Assembly: GCF_002252585.1 (NCBI RefSeq)
Contig: NZ_NQLD01000005.1
DNA length: 60,848 nucleotides
Source: Methanocatella intestini
Lineage (GTDB): Archaea; Methanobacteriota; Methanobacteria; Methanobacteriales; Methanobacteriaceae
Reading direction: 5' to 3' (one strand)
Position 1 is the stretch's first letter, and each line of letters opens with the position of its first letter. The notes under the pieces were generated by a model. It made no database searches. It saw only the letters and a list, made by a program, of their open reading frames with translations, and had not been told where the DNA came from. Shown piece by piece: positions 6,122-14,363 of this stretch. A program made the translations under genes and the position numbers.

Positions 6122-8698
6122 TTATTCCGTCATGGCATCGACAAGTTGTTTTTCAAACTGCATAGCCTCAGCATATAGGTCATTCAGTATGCAGATTACT
6201 TCTTTGTCTGTTGAGTTGGTAACATCGACGCGTTTTGTAGAAAACGGAACCCTCCATTTCCAATTTTTCCTCGTCACTCGTAGAGGAGAATGCTCTGTGA
6301 TTATTTCGCAAATCGCCTTTAAATCATCTGGGATATTCTTGCCGCTAAGAGCCATTTTAAGGTACAATTCTCCATTATTTTCATTAGCAATTTCATAAAA
6401 GTAATGGTTTTTTGTTCCCCAACCGCTTCTAGCATCCTTAGCGTTAGGAAGAATCCTGCTCATAACATCTGTGGTGAATCGGGTGTAAAGTTTAGTGCAG
6501 CGGTCTGGATCGAGATGTATTTCTCCAGCCTCATCCTTTAAACCAGCCCAACTCATTATAAGTGCGGTCACATGAGCTCTTGCATCCACATTCTCGTCAT
6601 CTGATGGAATACTAATGTCTGAAATGTTCTCCTCGGTTTTTTCAGGAGGTATGTCCCGGCCATCGTTTACAAAAGAAACATGGAGTAAATCTTCTTTCTG
6701 TTTTGTGTCTTCAAATTTGAAATCCCAGCGAGTTTCCATGAATGATAGGAGTTTCATTCCTCTGTCATAAATGTGTTTTGCATCCCAGGAATCTTCTTTA
6801 GAGATTTCAACTTCACAATGACAGCCATTTGAATATCCTCTAGCCTTTTTGTCATCAAAACCATCATTTTGCAGCTTTGAATTGATGCTCTGAGATAGCG
6901 GCAACATATTACCTAACGATGCAGACAGAGTCTTAATTTCTTCTGGATTGAACTGTCTGAAGTTGTTACGCCAGTATAGTTTTGTTGGTGTCTGAGGCAA
7001 AATATGCTCTACCGTAACTTTGTCCTTTACAACCTTTGTCAAATCAGCCCATGACAACTTGTCGAGCTTATACTTTGATGCCAATGAATACTCATACTCA
7101 TATAGGAAATAGCGAAGCCCTCTCCAACTATAAAAACCATCCTTCGAGATAAACTGTCTGTTCATTTTTGTAACGAAAACTGTCACAGCGTCCCCTGTAT
7201 TTTCATTTGTTGTATTTGTGAGATCTTCTGCCACATCAGAAAGCGACATATTTCCCATGTATACTTCGCGGGTTTTACGGTAATAATCGCTACTCTTATA
7301 AGTGGACTGAGATCTTCCCATACGGAATGTGATAAATATGAATCTTTCTACAGCCTTATAGAAAGCGATTCGTTCATCTTTGGAATATTCAAGCCTTGGA
7401 ATCAATGAAACCGCAACAATAGGTCTGAAGTATGCGATACCAATATGATTCAGTTTGTCTATCCACACCTGCTCTTCTTCTGTTATATCTGGGCATTTTT
7501 CCGGATAGAAAGTATAATACCAATACTCCGCAGTCTCATTGAGACTGTTCACATAATCCCTTATTTCTTCAGGTTGTAGGAACTCATCTGTCATTTTCGG
7601 TGATGAATCTACTTCCATGTCATCGTCATCGTCCTGCTGATCAGACATTAAAACTGCAGGATCATCTTCATCGGGATCAACTTCGATTATGTTCTCGAAA
7701 ATGGATTTATGCGAGAACTTTCTTAATAGGAATTTGATGTAGTCATCTCCGCGCTTTCTGGAATATGAATAATACATAATCCAGTGAGCTCTAAGGAATT
7801 CATCATCGGAAAGCAAATTATTCTCATTTCTTCCGAGCTGATAGTATACCTCGCTCCATGCCTTGTTAATAAGTTCTCTCAAGGCGATTTTATCTGTTTC
7901 GTCAAGTATATCGCTTGGGTATAGTGTGGTCAGATAAATAAGGCGGTTTTTCAAAAGTTCAAGATTTGTCAGTCTCTTGCCTCTGTTGTTCATAGTCTCG
8001 AAAGCGACAAACACATCGTAGTCATCTTTTATTTCATGGATATTGAACATGAGCTTCAATGTGAGTTTCCGATACAGATCATTAATTCCTTCTATTCCTT
8101 TTTTCTCGTAATATGCCTGGAGTTCCTTCCCGAAGAACTCTTTGGCATACTTAAGATTCTTTGTATAATAAGTCTCTTTGATAGTGCCTCCATACTCCTG
8201 ACCGAGCACTTTGTATTTTAGATATTCCGCGCTCGGATTGTCGTTTTCATAACCGAACATATAGGTGATGATAAGGTTCTCTGGCGGTCGTTTCCTGCTA
8301 ATGTATTTTGCTTTGATGTCTCTTATATTATCAAATCCAAGATATATCTCATCATCGCTTTTGCCGTTATTATCCGGCAATTTGCATGTGAATTCGATAA
8401 TTTCATTAAGCATTATCACAAAGGTTGTAAGCCTCTGTTGCCCATCAACAATGTGGTATGCATCAAATCCACTATCAAGGAGCCATGAGTCATTATTGCC
8501 CAGTTTCCTGCTTTCTTCTCGATTCAGTTTCTTTAGTGATAGAAGTCCGGTGTAGTGGTATCTATCAGACTGAAGGTTAACTATGTCTTCCCAAAAATCA
8601 CGAAGTTGTTGGCCTTGCCATGCATAGCCTCGTTGATAGTCAGGTATTCTGAATATCCTCTTATTAAATATTTGTGATAATGATTGTAATTCGTTCAT
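6122..8698 (-). CDS. DUF262/DUF1524 (GmrSD-like) restriction protein
   Basis: An 858-residue defence protein of the GmrSD type, which is known for NTP-driven cleavage of modified phage DNA. The N-terminal DUF262 domain shows IPDYQRGYAW near residue 19, DGQQRLTTFVIML near residue 110 and ETMNNRGKRLTNLELLKNRL near residue 235. The DUF1524 nuclease domain has VTVEHILPQTP near residue 575 followed by GNMLPLSQSIN, the His-Asn pattern of an HNH nuclease. A further C-terminal domain of about 170 residues is unassigned. The ATG at 8698 is preferred over GTG 8710. It stands alone, with no modification gene nearby, and its base use is less AT-rich than its neighbours, so it was probably acquired. Confidence 0.85.
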   Translation of the reverse strand: MNELQSLSQIFNKRIFRIPDYQRGYAWQGQQLRDFWEDIVNLQSDRYHYTGLLSLKKLNREESRKLGNNDSWLLDSGFDAYHIVDGQQRLTTFVIMLNEIIEFTCKLPDNNGKSDDEIYLGFDNIRDIKAKYISRKRPPENLIITYMFGYENDNPSAEYLKYKVLGQEYGGTIKETYYTKNLKYAKEFFGKELQAYYEKKGIEGINDLYRKLTLKLMFNIHEIKDDYDVFVAFETMNNRGKRLTNLELLKNRLIYLTTLYPSDILDETDKIALRELINKAWSEVYYQLGRNENNLLSDDEFLRAHWIMYYSYSRKRGDDYIKFLLRKFSHKSIFENIIEVDPDEDDPAVLMSDQQDDDDDMEVDSSPKMTDEFLQPEEIRDYVNSLNETAEYWYYTFYPEKCPDITEEEQVWIDKLNHIGIAYFRPIVAVSLIPRLEYSKDERIAFYKAVERFIFITFRMGRSQSTYKSSDYYRKTREVYMGNMSLSDVAEDLTNTTNENTGDAVTVFVTKMNRQFISKDGFYSWRGLRYFLYEYEYSLASKYKLDKLSWADLTKVVKDKVTVEHILPQTPTKLYWRNNFRQFNPEEIKTLSASLGNMLPLSQSINSKLQNDGFDDKKARGYSNGCHCEVEISKEDSWDAKHIYDRGMKLLSFMETRWDFKFEDTKQKEDLLHVSFVNDGRDIPPEKTEENISDISIPSDDENVDARAHVTALIMSWAGLKDEAGEIHLDPDRCTKLYTRFTTDVMSRILPNAKDARSGWGTKNHYFYEIANENNGELYLKMALSGKNIPDDLKAICEIITEHSPLRVTRKNWKWRVPFSTKRVDVTNSTDKEVICILNDLYAEAMQFEKQLVDAMTE

Positions 8699-8850
8699 TT
8701 TATAACCCACTTTTACTTCAATTCAAAATCTTCCTCTGAAACTTTTAATCCAGATACATATTCTTTTTTTCTTTTTTTTTACTTAATTAATTTATGTTTA
8801 AGATGATTATATTGTGGGGACATTTACGATGATATCCCAACCGGATTCAA

Positions 8851-8890
8851 CATTAACATTAACGATTCCATATTTGGAACTTGAATTCCT
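8851..8890. repeat. CATTAACATTAACGATT repeat, right flank of the restriction gene
   Basis: CATTAACATTAACGATT (8849-8865 region) contains the same 11-mer as 5791-5801, and the following bases resemble those at 5802-5826. A related CATTTACGAT lies at 8821 and an inverted GTTAATG at 8948-8954. The repeats therefore bracket the restriction gene on both sides, like ends of an inserted module or shared operators. Confidence 0.5.
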
Positions 8891-9002
8891 TTACTCTGCG
8901 ATATATATGCAATGGTTGAGCCAAATTTGTTTTTCGATATTGTGGATGTTAATGTCAGCACCACATCACAAATGAAAGTTTAGAAAATTAGTTTTGATTA
9001 CA

Positions 9003-9018
9003 TTAACAGTACTGTTAA
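9003..9018. repeat. Perfect 16-base palindrome
   Basis: TTAACAGTACTGTTAA reads the same on both strands. It lies 50 bases before the hairpin array and next to another CATTAAC copy (9001-9007). It could be a dimeric regulator or recombinase site; nothing else supports a choice. Confidence 0.5.
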
Positions 9019-9067
9019 GGATTTGCCCAACCAGAGCAATTTTGCCATACCTATGTTATAAGCGAGT

Positions 9068-9555
9068 CAATTCGCCCAGGCCGACCCCCACGCCGGAGCG
9101 TAAGCGGAGGCGTGTGTGGGGAGGCCTGGGTGAATAGAATTGGCGAGCACTACTGTAAGGGGGAACCGACCCTCGCCGGCCAGTTCCGTAAAGCAATTAA
9201 ATAAAAAGTTAAATATCAAACAGTCATCATGTTCCGTCCGACCACGGGTCGGACTGGACGCCTTGAGCGTAAGCGAAAGGCTATACTATATGACTAACAA
9301 TATTTGCTTTGTCAAGGTTTGAGGAACAGGGGCTTGTCCCCCTGTTCCGAGTTTATGGTTTGAAGTAGATGAATTTGTCAAATTTAAGAACCGACCATTT
9401 ATCGGTCGGTTCGGGGTTAAGTTTTGTAAACTTGATTTATCCTGCATTGGCGCTCGTGGGTAATTAAAGGGGGGGGCTTGTCCCCCCCCTTAATTAGGCA
9501 TCAATGGTTTCAATACATGATATTTAAGGGGAAGTGAAACACATAACACTTCCCC
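9068..9555 (+). ncRNA. Candidate structured RNA or hairpin array, GC-rich
   Basis: Eight stem-loops lie in a row. H1 9068-9142 pairs CAATTC/GAATTG, then GCCCAGGCC/GGCCTGGGT, then CACGCC/GGCGTG. H2 pairs GGCGAG 9142-9147 with CTCGCC 9172-9177. H3 9236-9254 is GTCCGACC/GGTCGGAC. H4, about 9260-9282, is GCCTT/AAGGC. H5, about 9322-9348, is GGAACAGGGG/CCCCTGTTCC. H6 9388-9412 is GAACCGACC/GGTCGGTTC. H7 9461-9495 is TAATTAA plus eight G, paired with eight C plus TTAATTA. H8 9528-9555 is GGGGAAGTG/CACTTCCCC. H1 and H4 share the apex GAGCGTAAGCG, which on the plus strand is a GUAA (GNRA) tetraloop; H5 and H7 share a CUUG(U) loop. Bases 9071-9130 hold 45 G or C in 60. No convincing protein is encoded. 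Family unknown. Confidence 0.45.
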
Positions 9556-9593
9556 AATGAATAACGAGTTTTTCCTACATATCAAAAATTTAG

Positions 9594-9755
9594 CTCCGGC
9601 TCTTAACAGACGATAAAGAAGAAATAAAACAAATAGTGGGAGAAATACTAGACATAGCAAGAAAAGACCTAGTATACACAAAAATTAAAGCACCAGCAAA
9701 TGAAGAAAGAGATAAAAAGAAATATTATCACAAAAAATGCAAAACCTTGACTTGA
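9594..9755 (+). pseudogene. C-terminal coding remnant
   Basis: A plus-strand frame runs from just after a stop at 9591-9593 to TGA at 9753-9755 without a start or ribosome-binding site. It reads as the tail of a Lys/Glu-rich protein (DDKEEIKQIVGEILDIARKD, then a basic end YYHKKCKTLT). Codon use is that of a real AT-rich gene. It is probably what is left of a gene cut when the hairpin array or restriction gene moved in. Family not recognised. Confidence 0.35.
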
Positions 9756-10082
9756 CAACAATGAAATAAATGTAATATGTTTTTTTATTATGTTCGTTAT
9801 ACAAAATAAATAATAAAATTTTTGAAATATGGGGTAAAAATAAAAGTAATAAAAATATATACTTCTTAGTTGTATAGTATAATTTGAGAGCTAAAAGTAC
9901 TAAATATTTTGCATTGTATAATTGTAATAGTTTTATAAAAATATTTTTAAGTTTTCTTAACTATTCTGAACCAATCATTTTCATGTTTTTTCATACTGTT
10001 GCACTTTGGAAAATTTATTAAATTATAATATTCATAATATTATTGTTACTATTTAATTACAAAAGAATAGGGAGGAATTATT
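9756..10082 (+). other. AT-rich spacer upstream of the toxin-antitoxin pair
   Basis: This stretch holds no open gene. Near its end TTTTTTCATACTGTTGCAC (about 9986-10004) resembles TTTTTTCACACGGTCACAG (10952-10970), which lies upstream of the next gene unit. The promoter of the pair is probably the AT-rich run near 10015-10040. Confidence 0.35.
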
Positions 10083-10280
10083 TTGTCTGAAGGAAATGAA
10101 TTAGATTCAACTTGCGGTATTTCTGATGAAGAGCTAACTGAAAGATTTAAAGAATCTATCAGAATTGATCAAGAGATTTGTAAAGTTAAAGGACTTCCTA
10201 TTGCGGGTTATGATGATGAAAATAAATGTGCATATCTAGAATATCCTGATGGAAGGAGAGTTTATGTCAAAGAAGAATAG
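10083..10280 (+). CDS. Putative antitoxin of a zeta-type pair, 65 residues
   Basis: A small acidic protein starting with TTG at 10083 behind a strong ribosome-binding site (AGGGAGGAATTATT). The N-terminal half (SDEELTERFKESIRIDQEIC) is a predicted helix; the C-terminal half ends in a beta-like DGRRVYVKEE. Its last 17 bases overlap the start of the zeta-toxin gene, which fits an antitoxin-toxin pair with coupled translation. The family is not one I can name. A decayed copy of its N-terminal half lies at about 12590-12655. Function as antitoxin is inferred from position only. Confidence 0.6.
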   Translation: MSEGNELDSTCGISDEELTERFKESIRIDQEICKVKGLPIAGYDDENKCAYLEYPDGRRVYVKEE

Positions 10281-10842
10281 GCTTCCTGAAATCATCATTT
10301 TTGCAGGTCCAAACGGCAGTGGGAAAACTACTATAACTCGTATGGCCAGAACTATTGGTGTTTACATTAATGCCGACGATATTAAAAGGTCAAGTTTATG
10401 CAGTGATTTGGAAGCTGCTGTGAAGGCTGAAGAGCTTAGGGAAGAAATGATTGAAAAGGGTGAAGATTTCACATTTGAAACAGTGCTCTCTACTGATAGG
10501 AATCTTAAATTGCTTAAAAAAGCTAAAGAAAAAGGATATTTTTTAAGATGCATATATGTTTTAACATCAGATTATAAAATTAATATTGCTCGGGTAAGTA
10601 TGAGGGAGTCTATGGGTGGTCATGGCGTTCCCGAAGAAAAAATCAAATCAAGATATTATAAGGCATTGGATTTGATTTCTGAATTAGTTGAAATTTGTGA
10701 TATTGTCCATATTTATGACAATACTAATGTTCCATTTAGAATTTTCAAAAAAAGAAAGGACATATATTTCCATTGGGAAAACAAATACTGGAGTTATTCC
10801 GATATTGAAAAACTCACGGGAATTAGTGAATATAGTAATTAA
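10264..10842 (+). CDS. Zeta-type toxin, P-loop kinase
   Basis: The 192-residue product carries a Walker A motif (FAGPNGSGKTT, residues about 13-23), INADDIK near residue 38 and FETVLST near residue 70, the layout of zeta-toxin family kinases. Characterised bacterial members phosphorylate UDP-N-acetylglucosamine precursors of the cell wall; what an archaeal member with a pseudomurein wall would phosphorylate is unknown. The start at 10264 (MSKKNRLPE) is set by GGAAGGAGAG directly upstream. The short 65-residue gene overlaps its start, as in toxin-antitoxin pairs. Confidence 0.75.
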   Translation: MSKKNRLPEIIIFAGPNGSGKTTITRMARTIGVYINADDIKRSSLCSDLEAAVKAEELREEMIEKGEDFTFETVLSTDRNLKLLKKAKEKGYFLRCIYVLTSDYKINIARVSMRESMGGHGVPEEKIKSRYYKALDLISELVEICDIVHIYDNTNVPFRIFKKRKDIYFHWENKYWSYSDIEKLTGISEYSN

Positions 10843-11117
10843 AAGCAGTAAATATTTTGTATAGTATATAGGACAACAGATTTTATATAATCTTATTTTA
10901 TTAATTAAATTTTTTTAAGACTTTTTAACTTTTTTTACTATCAGTTTTGCGTTTTTTCACACGGTCACAGTTTCAAAGGTTTTAGTTTTAATAAAATCAT
11001 TTTAATTTATATATTTCTTTATTGGTTATGAGTTAATTAATAAAATATTTTGTTAAGTAGTTATATATGTGTTAACAAATATTTTTTTAACTAATGTATT
11101 CTAAGGGAGCATATAAT
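10843..11117 (+). other. AT-rich spacer between toxin and ATPase remnant
   Basis: No gene is visible. TTTTTTCACACGGTCACAG (10952-10970) is an imperfect copy of the sequence at about 9986-10004, within a longer similarity (TTTTTAAG... then AACT... upstream), so the two promoter regions may have a common origin. Confidence 0.35.
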
Positions 11118-12567
11118 ATGAATGATAAAACACAATTGATACTTAATTTCATAAATGAAAGTAGCTCTAATATGCCATATGTATTAAAAGATAAATTAAT
11201 TAGGGATGGTAAAAATTAAAGTATAGATTTGAATTTGAAGAAATCAAGAATAGTATTGATGAGTTTATAGAAGGAAATGAGTTAAATAGATTTATTGTGT
11301 TGCCTGGAATTAGGGGTGTTGGAAAAACAACGCTGCTTTATCAAGCATATTATTATTTATTAAATGAAAAACACATATTGCCCGATCAAATAATTTATTT
11401 GTCCTGTGATGATTTAAACAATATAGTTGATTGCAATATAAGAGAAATAGTTGATATTTACCTTAATAATCAGTTCAATACTCAATTAAGATTATTGGAT
11501 AAAGAAATTTTTCTATTAATTGATGAATCACAATATGATAAGAACTGGTCAATGTCTGGTAAAATAATTTATGATCGTTCAGAAAAAATTTTATGGTATT
11601 TACAGGTTCATCAGCTCTAAATTTAGAATATAATGCAGATGCTGCAAGAAGGATGTTTAAAAGAGTCGTAACACCTCTAAATTATAATGAACATCTGAAA
11701 TTGAAATATGATTACTCAAATATTAATCTTGGAAATTCTTTGGTTAGCTTGATTTTAAATGGTGAAGAGCAAAATGCCATAAAATATGAAAATGAAATGA
11801 ACAGGGACTTAATTAATAATATTAAGTATAATTTTAATGATTGGGATGAATATTTGAAATATGGGGGATTTCTAATTTTGGCTCGTAAAATCAATTTTAG
11901 AAGACTTTCTACTAATATTGTGGACATGATTGAAAAAGTGGTAAATACTGATATGGTTGCTATTAAAAATTTCACTTTTGAAAATCAGACGAATTCAAAT
12001 AGGATACTAAGATATCTGGCACTACAAAATGCAGGGGATCTTTCACAAAACAATTTGGCAAAATATTTAAAGACTTCTCAAGCAAATGTAAAAAATATTT
12101 TAGACATTTTAGAAAAAACACATTTAATATTTTCTATTGAAGCTTATGGAACATCATCGAAACGTATGAAAAAAACCAAAAAATATTATTTTGCAACAAG
12201 CAGCATTAGAAATGCATTATCCGAAAACTCTGGAAATACAATTAATGATATAAAGCAATATGAGGGAATACTTCTAGAAAATCATGTTGCATCAATCTTA
12301 TTTAATTTCACACAAAGAGGAAATGACTGTTTTACATTGTATTATGATGCAAACAAGAAGCGAAATGTTGATTTTATATTGCAGCAATATTTTAAAAATC
12401 CTGTACCTATTGAAGTGGGTCGTGGTAGAAAAGATAAAAAACAAATCACTCATGCAATCAACAGTCATGGTGCAGATTATGGAATTATCATCTCAGATAC
12501 TACAACTAATATTGAAAAACACGATAATATTATCTATGTTCCTCCAAAAACATTTTCATTTTTATAA
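11118..12567 (+). pseudogene. AAA ATPase (DUF4143-like), broken by two one-base losses
   Basis: Three pieces in different frames make one protein of about 480 residues. Piece one starts at ATG 11118 behind GGGAG and ends at TAA 11217. Piece two holds Walker A (GIRGVGKTTLL) and Walker B (IFLLIDE). Piece three (to 12567) has the sensor-like TGSSALNLEY, a winged-helix-like middle and an end resembling a PD-(D/E)XK fold (NVDFIL... PIEVGRGRKDK). Restoring one A in the run at 11211-11215 and one A in the run near 11590-11596 rebuilds the whole frame. Such ATPases are common, often multi-copy, accessory genes in methanogens. Loss of function, phase variation or sequencing errors are all possible. 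Confidence 0.7.
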
Positions 12568-12589
12568 TTGGCTATGCAGTAAAATACAT

Positions 12590-12655
12590 AGGTTTCTGAT
12601 GAAGCTTTTACTGAAAGATTTAAGCTTTCTATTAAAATAAATTAAGAAATAAAGG
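12590..12655 (+). pseudogene. Decayed copy of the antitoxin N-terminus
   Basis: The bases TTTCTGATGAAG and ACTGAAAGATTTAA occur here exactly as in the antitoxin gene at 10119 and 10138. Translated, the piece reads SDEAFTERFKLSIKIN followed by a TAA where the antitoxin has GATCAA. There is no start or ribosome-binding site. It lies at the border with the conserved core and suggests an old duplication that bracketed the ATPase gene. Confidence 0.6.
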
Positions 12656-12670
12656 GTTTTTTAGTGTAAG

Positions 12671-14323
12671 TTATTTTTCTTTTAACATAAATTGAATTAC
12701 TAAATAGATTCCTAAAGCTGCACTGAATACAAAGCCTATTAATCCCAATATTGAAACATCGAATATTTTAGGCCCTTTGTCTGACATAATAGCTAAGGAT
12801 GATCCTATGAGTAATGCAGATAAAATAAGTGAAATTGAAAGCTGGTTCATGATTTCGCTAATTGATTCATGTTTAAGTTTTACACTTAAATTACCTTCTT
12901 CAAGTTTTGAAAGCATATTGTTAAGTGTTGTTGGCAAATCTTTAGCCAAGTGTTCTATTTGAAGCATATAATTGGAACTTACTCTTGCTAATCTGTTAGG
13001 GCTGTATTTTTGAAATATTATTTTTCTAGATAATTTTTTCAGTTCAGTCACGGCATTAAATTCAGGATCCAATTTCATTCCGGTATCTTCAATTAAAGCC
13101 ATTCCACGTCCAATCATTACAAATTCTCTTGGTAATTGGATGTTATGTTTAATCATTACTTTTAGGAGTTGCTGTATTCCTCCATGCATATCTTTCAGGT
13201 CTGCACCGTAATATTTGTTCATTATGTCATTTACATCGGCTTTTAATTCAGGAGTGTTTTGTGCAGGTGTTAATATGTCCATGTAAATTAGCTGGTTGAT
13301 AATATTGTCCACATTTCTGCTTAATAGCAATAATATTAGCTCTGCAAGTTCCTCTCTGAAATCATCATCTAAGATTCCCATCATTCCTTCGTCAATGTAG
13401 CATAATACATTGTTTTCCATTATTATCATATTTCCAGGATGTGGGTCGGCATGGAAAAATCCGTCAATCATTATCTGTTTAAAATAAGATTTCACTCCTC
13501 TTTTAGCAATTAATTTTTTATTATATTCAGGATAATCGTGAACCATTACTTCAGAAACTTCTTTTCCTTTTATTAATTCCATTGTAATGATCTTTTTACT
13601 GCAATACTCAGGATAAGCTTTCGGTATATGAATGTAATGCACTGCTCTGAAATTATGCGCCAAATTTTTCATATTGATTAGTTCTTCCTGATAATCAATT
13701 TCTTTGAATATTGAGCGTTCAAATTCTGTTAAAATAGCAGGAATATTATAAACTTTGGTCTGGTTTATGTATTTTCCGATTTTATCAGATAAAAATTTCA
13801 TAATCTTTAAATCTGATTCAATAGTTTCACGAACATGAGGTTTTTGAACTTTAATAGCTACTTCTTTGCTGTTTTCAAGAAGTATTCCTTTATGAACCTG
13901 TCCGATTGAAGCTGAACCTAAAGGCTCTTCGTCAATTTCTTTGTAGATTTCATTTACCGGTTTTCCAAGTTCTTCTTCAATAACTTCTTTTATTTCATTA
14001 AATGGTGTGGTGGGAGTGTTATCTCTTAAAGATTCCAGTTCGTTTGCTATTTCCACTCCAATCAAATCAGGTCTGGTACTTAACATCTGACCTAATTTAA
14101 TATAAGTTGGTCCTAATTCTTCTAACACGTCTTTTATTCTTTTTGGAATTGATTCGTCAGGTAATTCTTTATATTTGTCTCTTTTTGTATCTTTTAAAAA
14201 AGGAAAATTCTTAAAAAATGTATTTTCTTCGATAAGGTAACCGAAATCATTTTTTTTAAGAACATTATATATTTCTTCCACCCTTTTTATAGAATCATTT
14301 TTTGTGTTAGAAATTATTTTCAT
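12671..14323 (-). CDS. UbiB/ABC1 family atypical protein kinase
   Basis: A 550-residue member of the UbiB (ABC1/ADCK) family. The family signature KLGQMLSTRPDL is near residue 77, the Ala-rich loop PLGSASIGQVH near 134, the Lys of AIKVQKP near 157, the catalytic-loop FFHADPHPGNM near 292 and the Mg-binding region IDEGMMG near 314. Two C-terminal hydrophobic helices (about 495-515 and 520-545) anchor it to the membrane. Bacterial members support ubiquinone synthesis; methanogens make no quinone, so the substrate, possibly a prenyl lipid, is unknown. No ribosome-binding site precedes ATG 14323, so the mRNA is probably leaderless. It is the first conserved core gene right of the accessory region. 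Confidence 0.85.
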   Translation of the reverse strand: MKIISNTKNDSIKRVEEIYNVLKKNDFGYLIEENTFFKNFPFLKDTKRDKYKELPDESIPKRIKDVLEELGPTYIKLGQMLSTRPDLIGVEIANELESLRDNTPTTPFNEIKEVIEEELGKPVNEIYKEIDEEPLGSASIGQVHKGILLENSKEVAIKVQKPHVRETIESDLKIMKFLSDKIGKYINQTKVYNIPAILTEFERSIFKEIDYQEELINMKNLAHNFRAVHYIHIPKAYPEYCSKKIITMELIKGKEVSEVMVHDYPEYNKKLIAKRGVKSYFKQIMIDGFFHADPHPGNMIIMENNVLCYIDEGMMGILDDDFREELAELILLLLSRNVDNIINQLIYMDILTPAQNTPELKADVNDIMNKYYGADLKDMHGGIQQLLKVMIKHNIQLPREFVMIGRGMALIEDTGMKLDPEFNAVTELKKLSRKIIFQKYSPNRLARVSSNYMLQIEHLAKDLPTTLNNMLSKLEEGNLSVKLKHESISEIMNQLSISLILSALLIGSSLAIMSDKGPKIFDVSILGLIGFVFSAALGIYLVIQFMLKEK

Positions 14324-14363
14324 ATTTGTGTAATTAGTTAAAACTTCTATTTATATTAATATC

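Noticed and set aside
8708..8710. GTG start for the restriction gene, and similar upstream GTGs for mtaA, tyrS and others
   Set aside because: In these cases the GTG is part of the ribosome-binding motif (GTGAT or similar) a few bases before a better ATG.
9140..9322. 60-codon plus-strand frame within the hairpin array
   Set aside because: It runs through hairpins H2 to H4, has no ribosome-binding site, and its composition follows the stems; no protein character.
9068..9555. tRNA, group II intron or CRISPR reading of the hairpin array
   Set aside because: No cloverleaf or T-loop, no domain V-like motif with reverse transcriptase, and no regular repeat-spacer pattern is present.
9490..9681. 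Hydrophobic 63-codon minus-strand frame
   Set aside because: It overlaps hairpin H8 and the plus-strand coding remnant, has no ribosome-binding site, and its hydrophobicity is the mirror of the Lys/Glu-rich frame on the other strand.
12284..12640. 118-codon plus-strand frame at the end of the ATPase
   Set aside because: It is an out-of-frame shadow of the ATPase C-terminus and runs into the antitoxin remnant; the in-frame protein fits the ATPase family.
1..12660. Intact provirus in the accessory region
   Set aside because: There is a lysin-like gene and orphans, but no integrase, terminase, portal or capsid gene can be recognised, and no matching attachment sites were seen.
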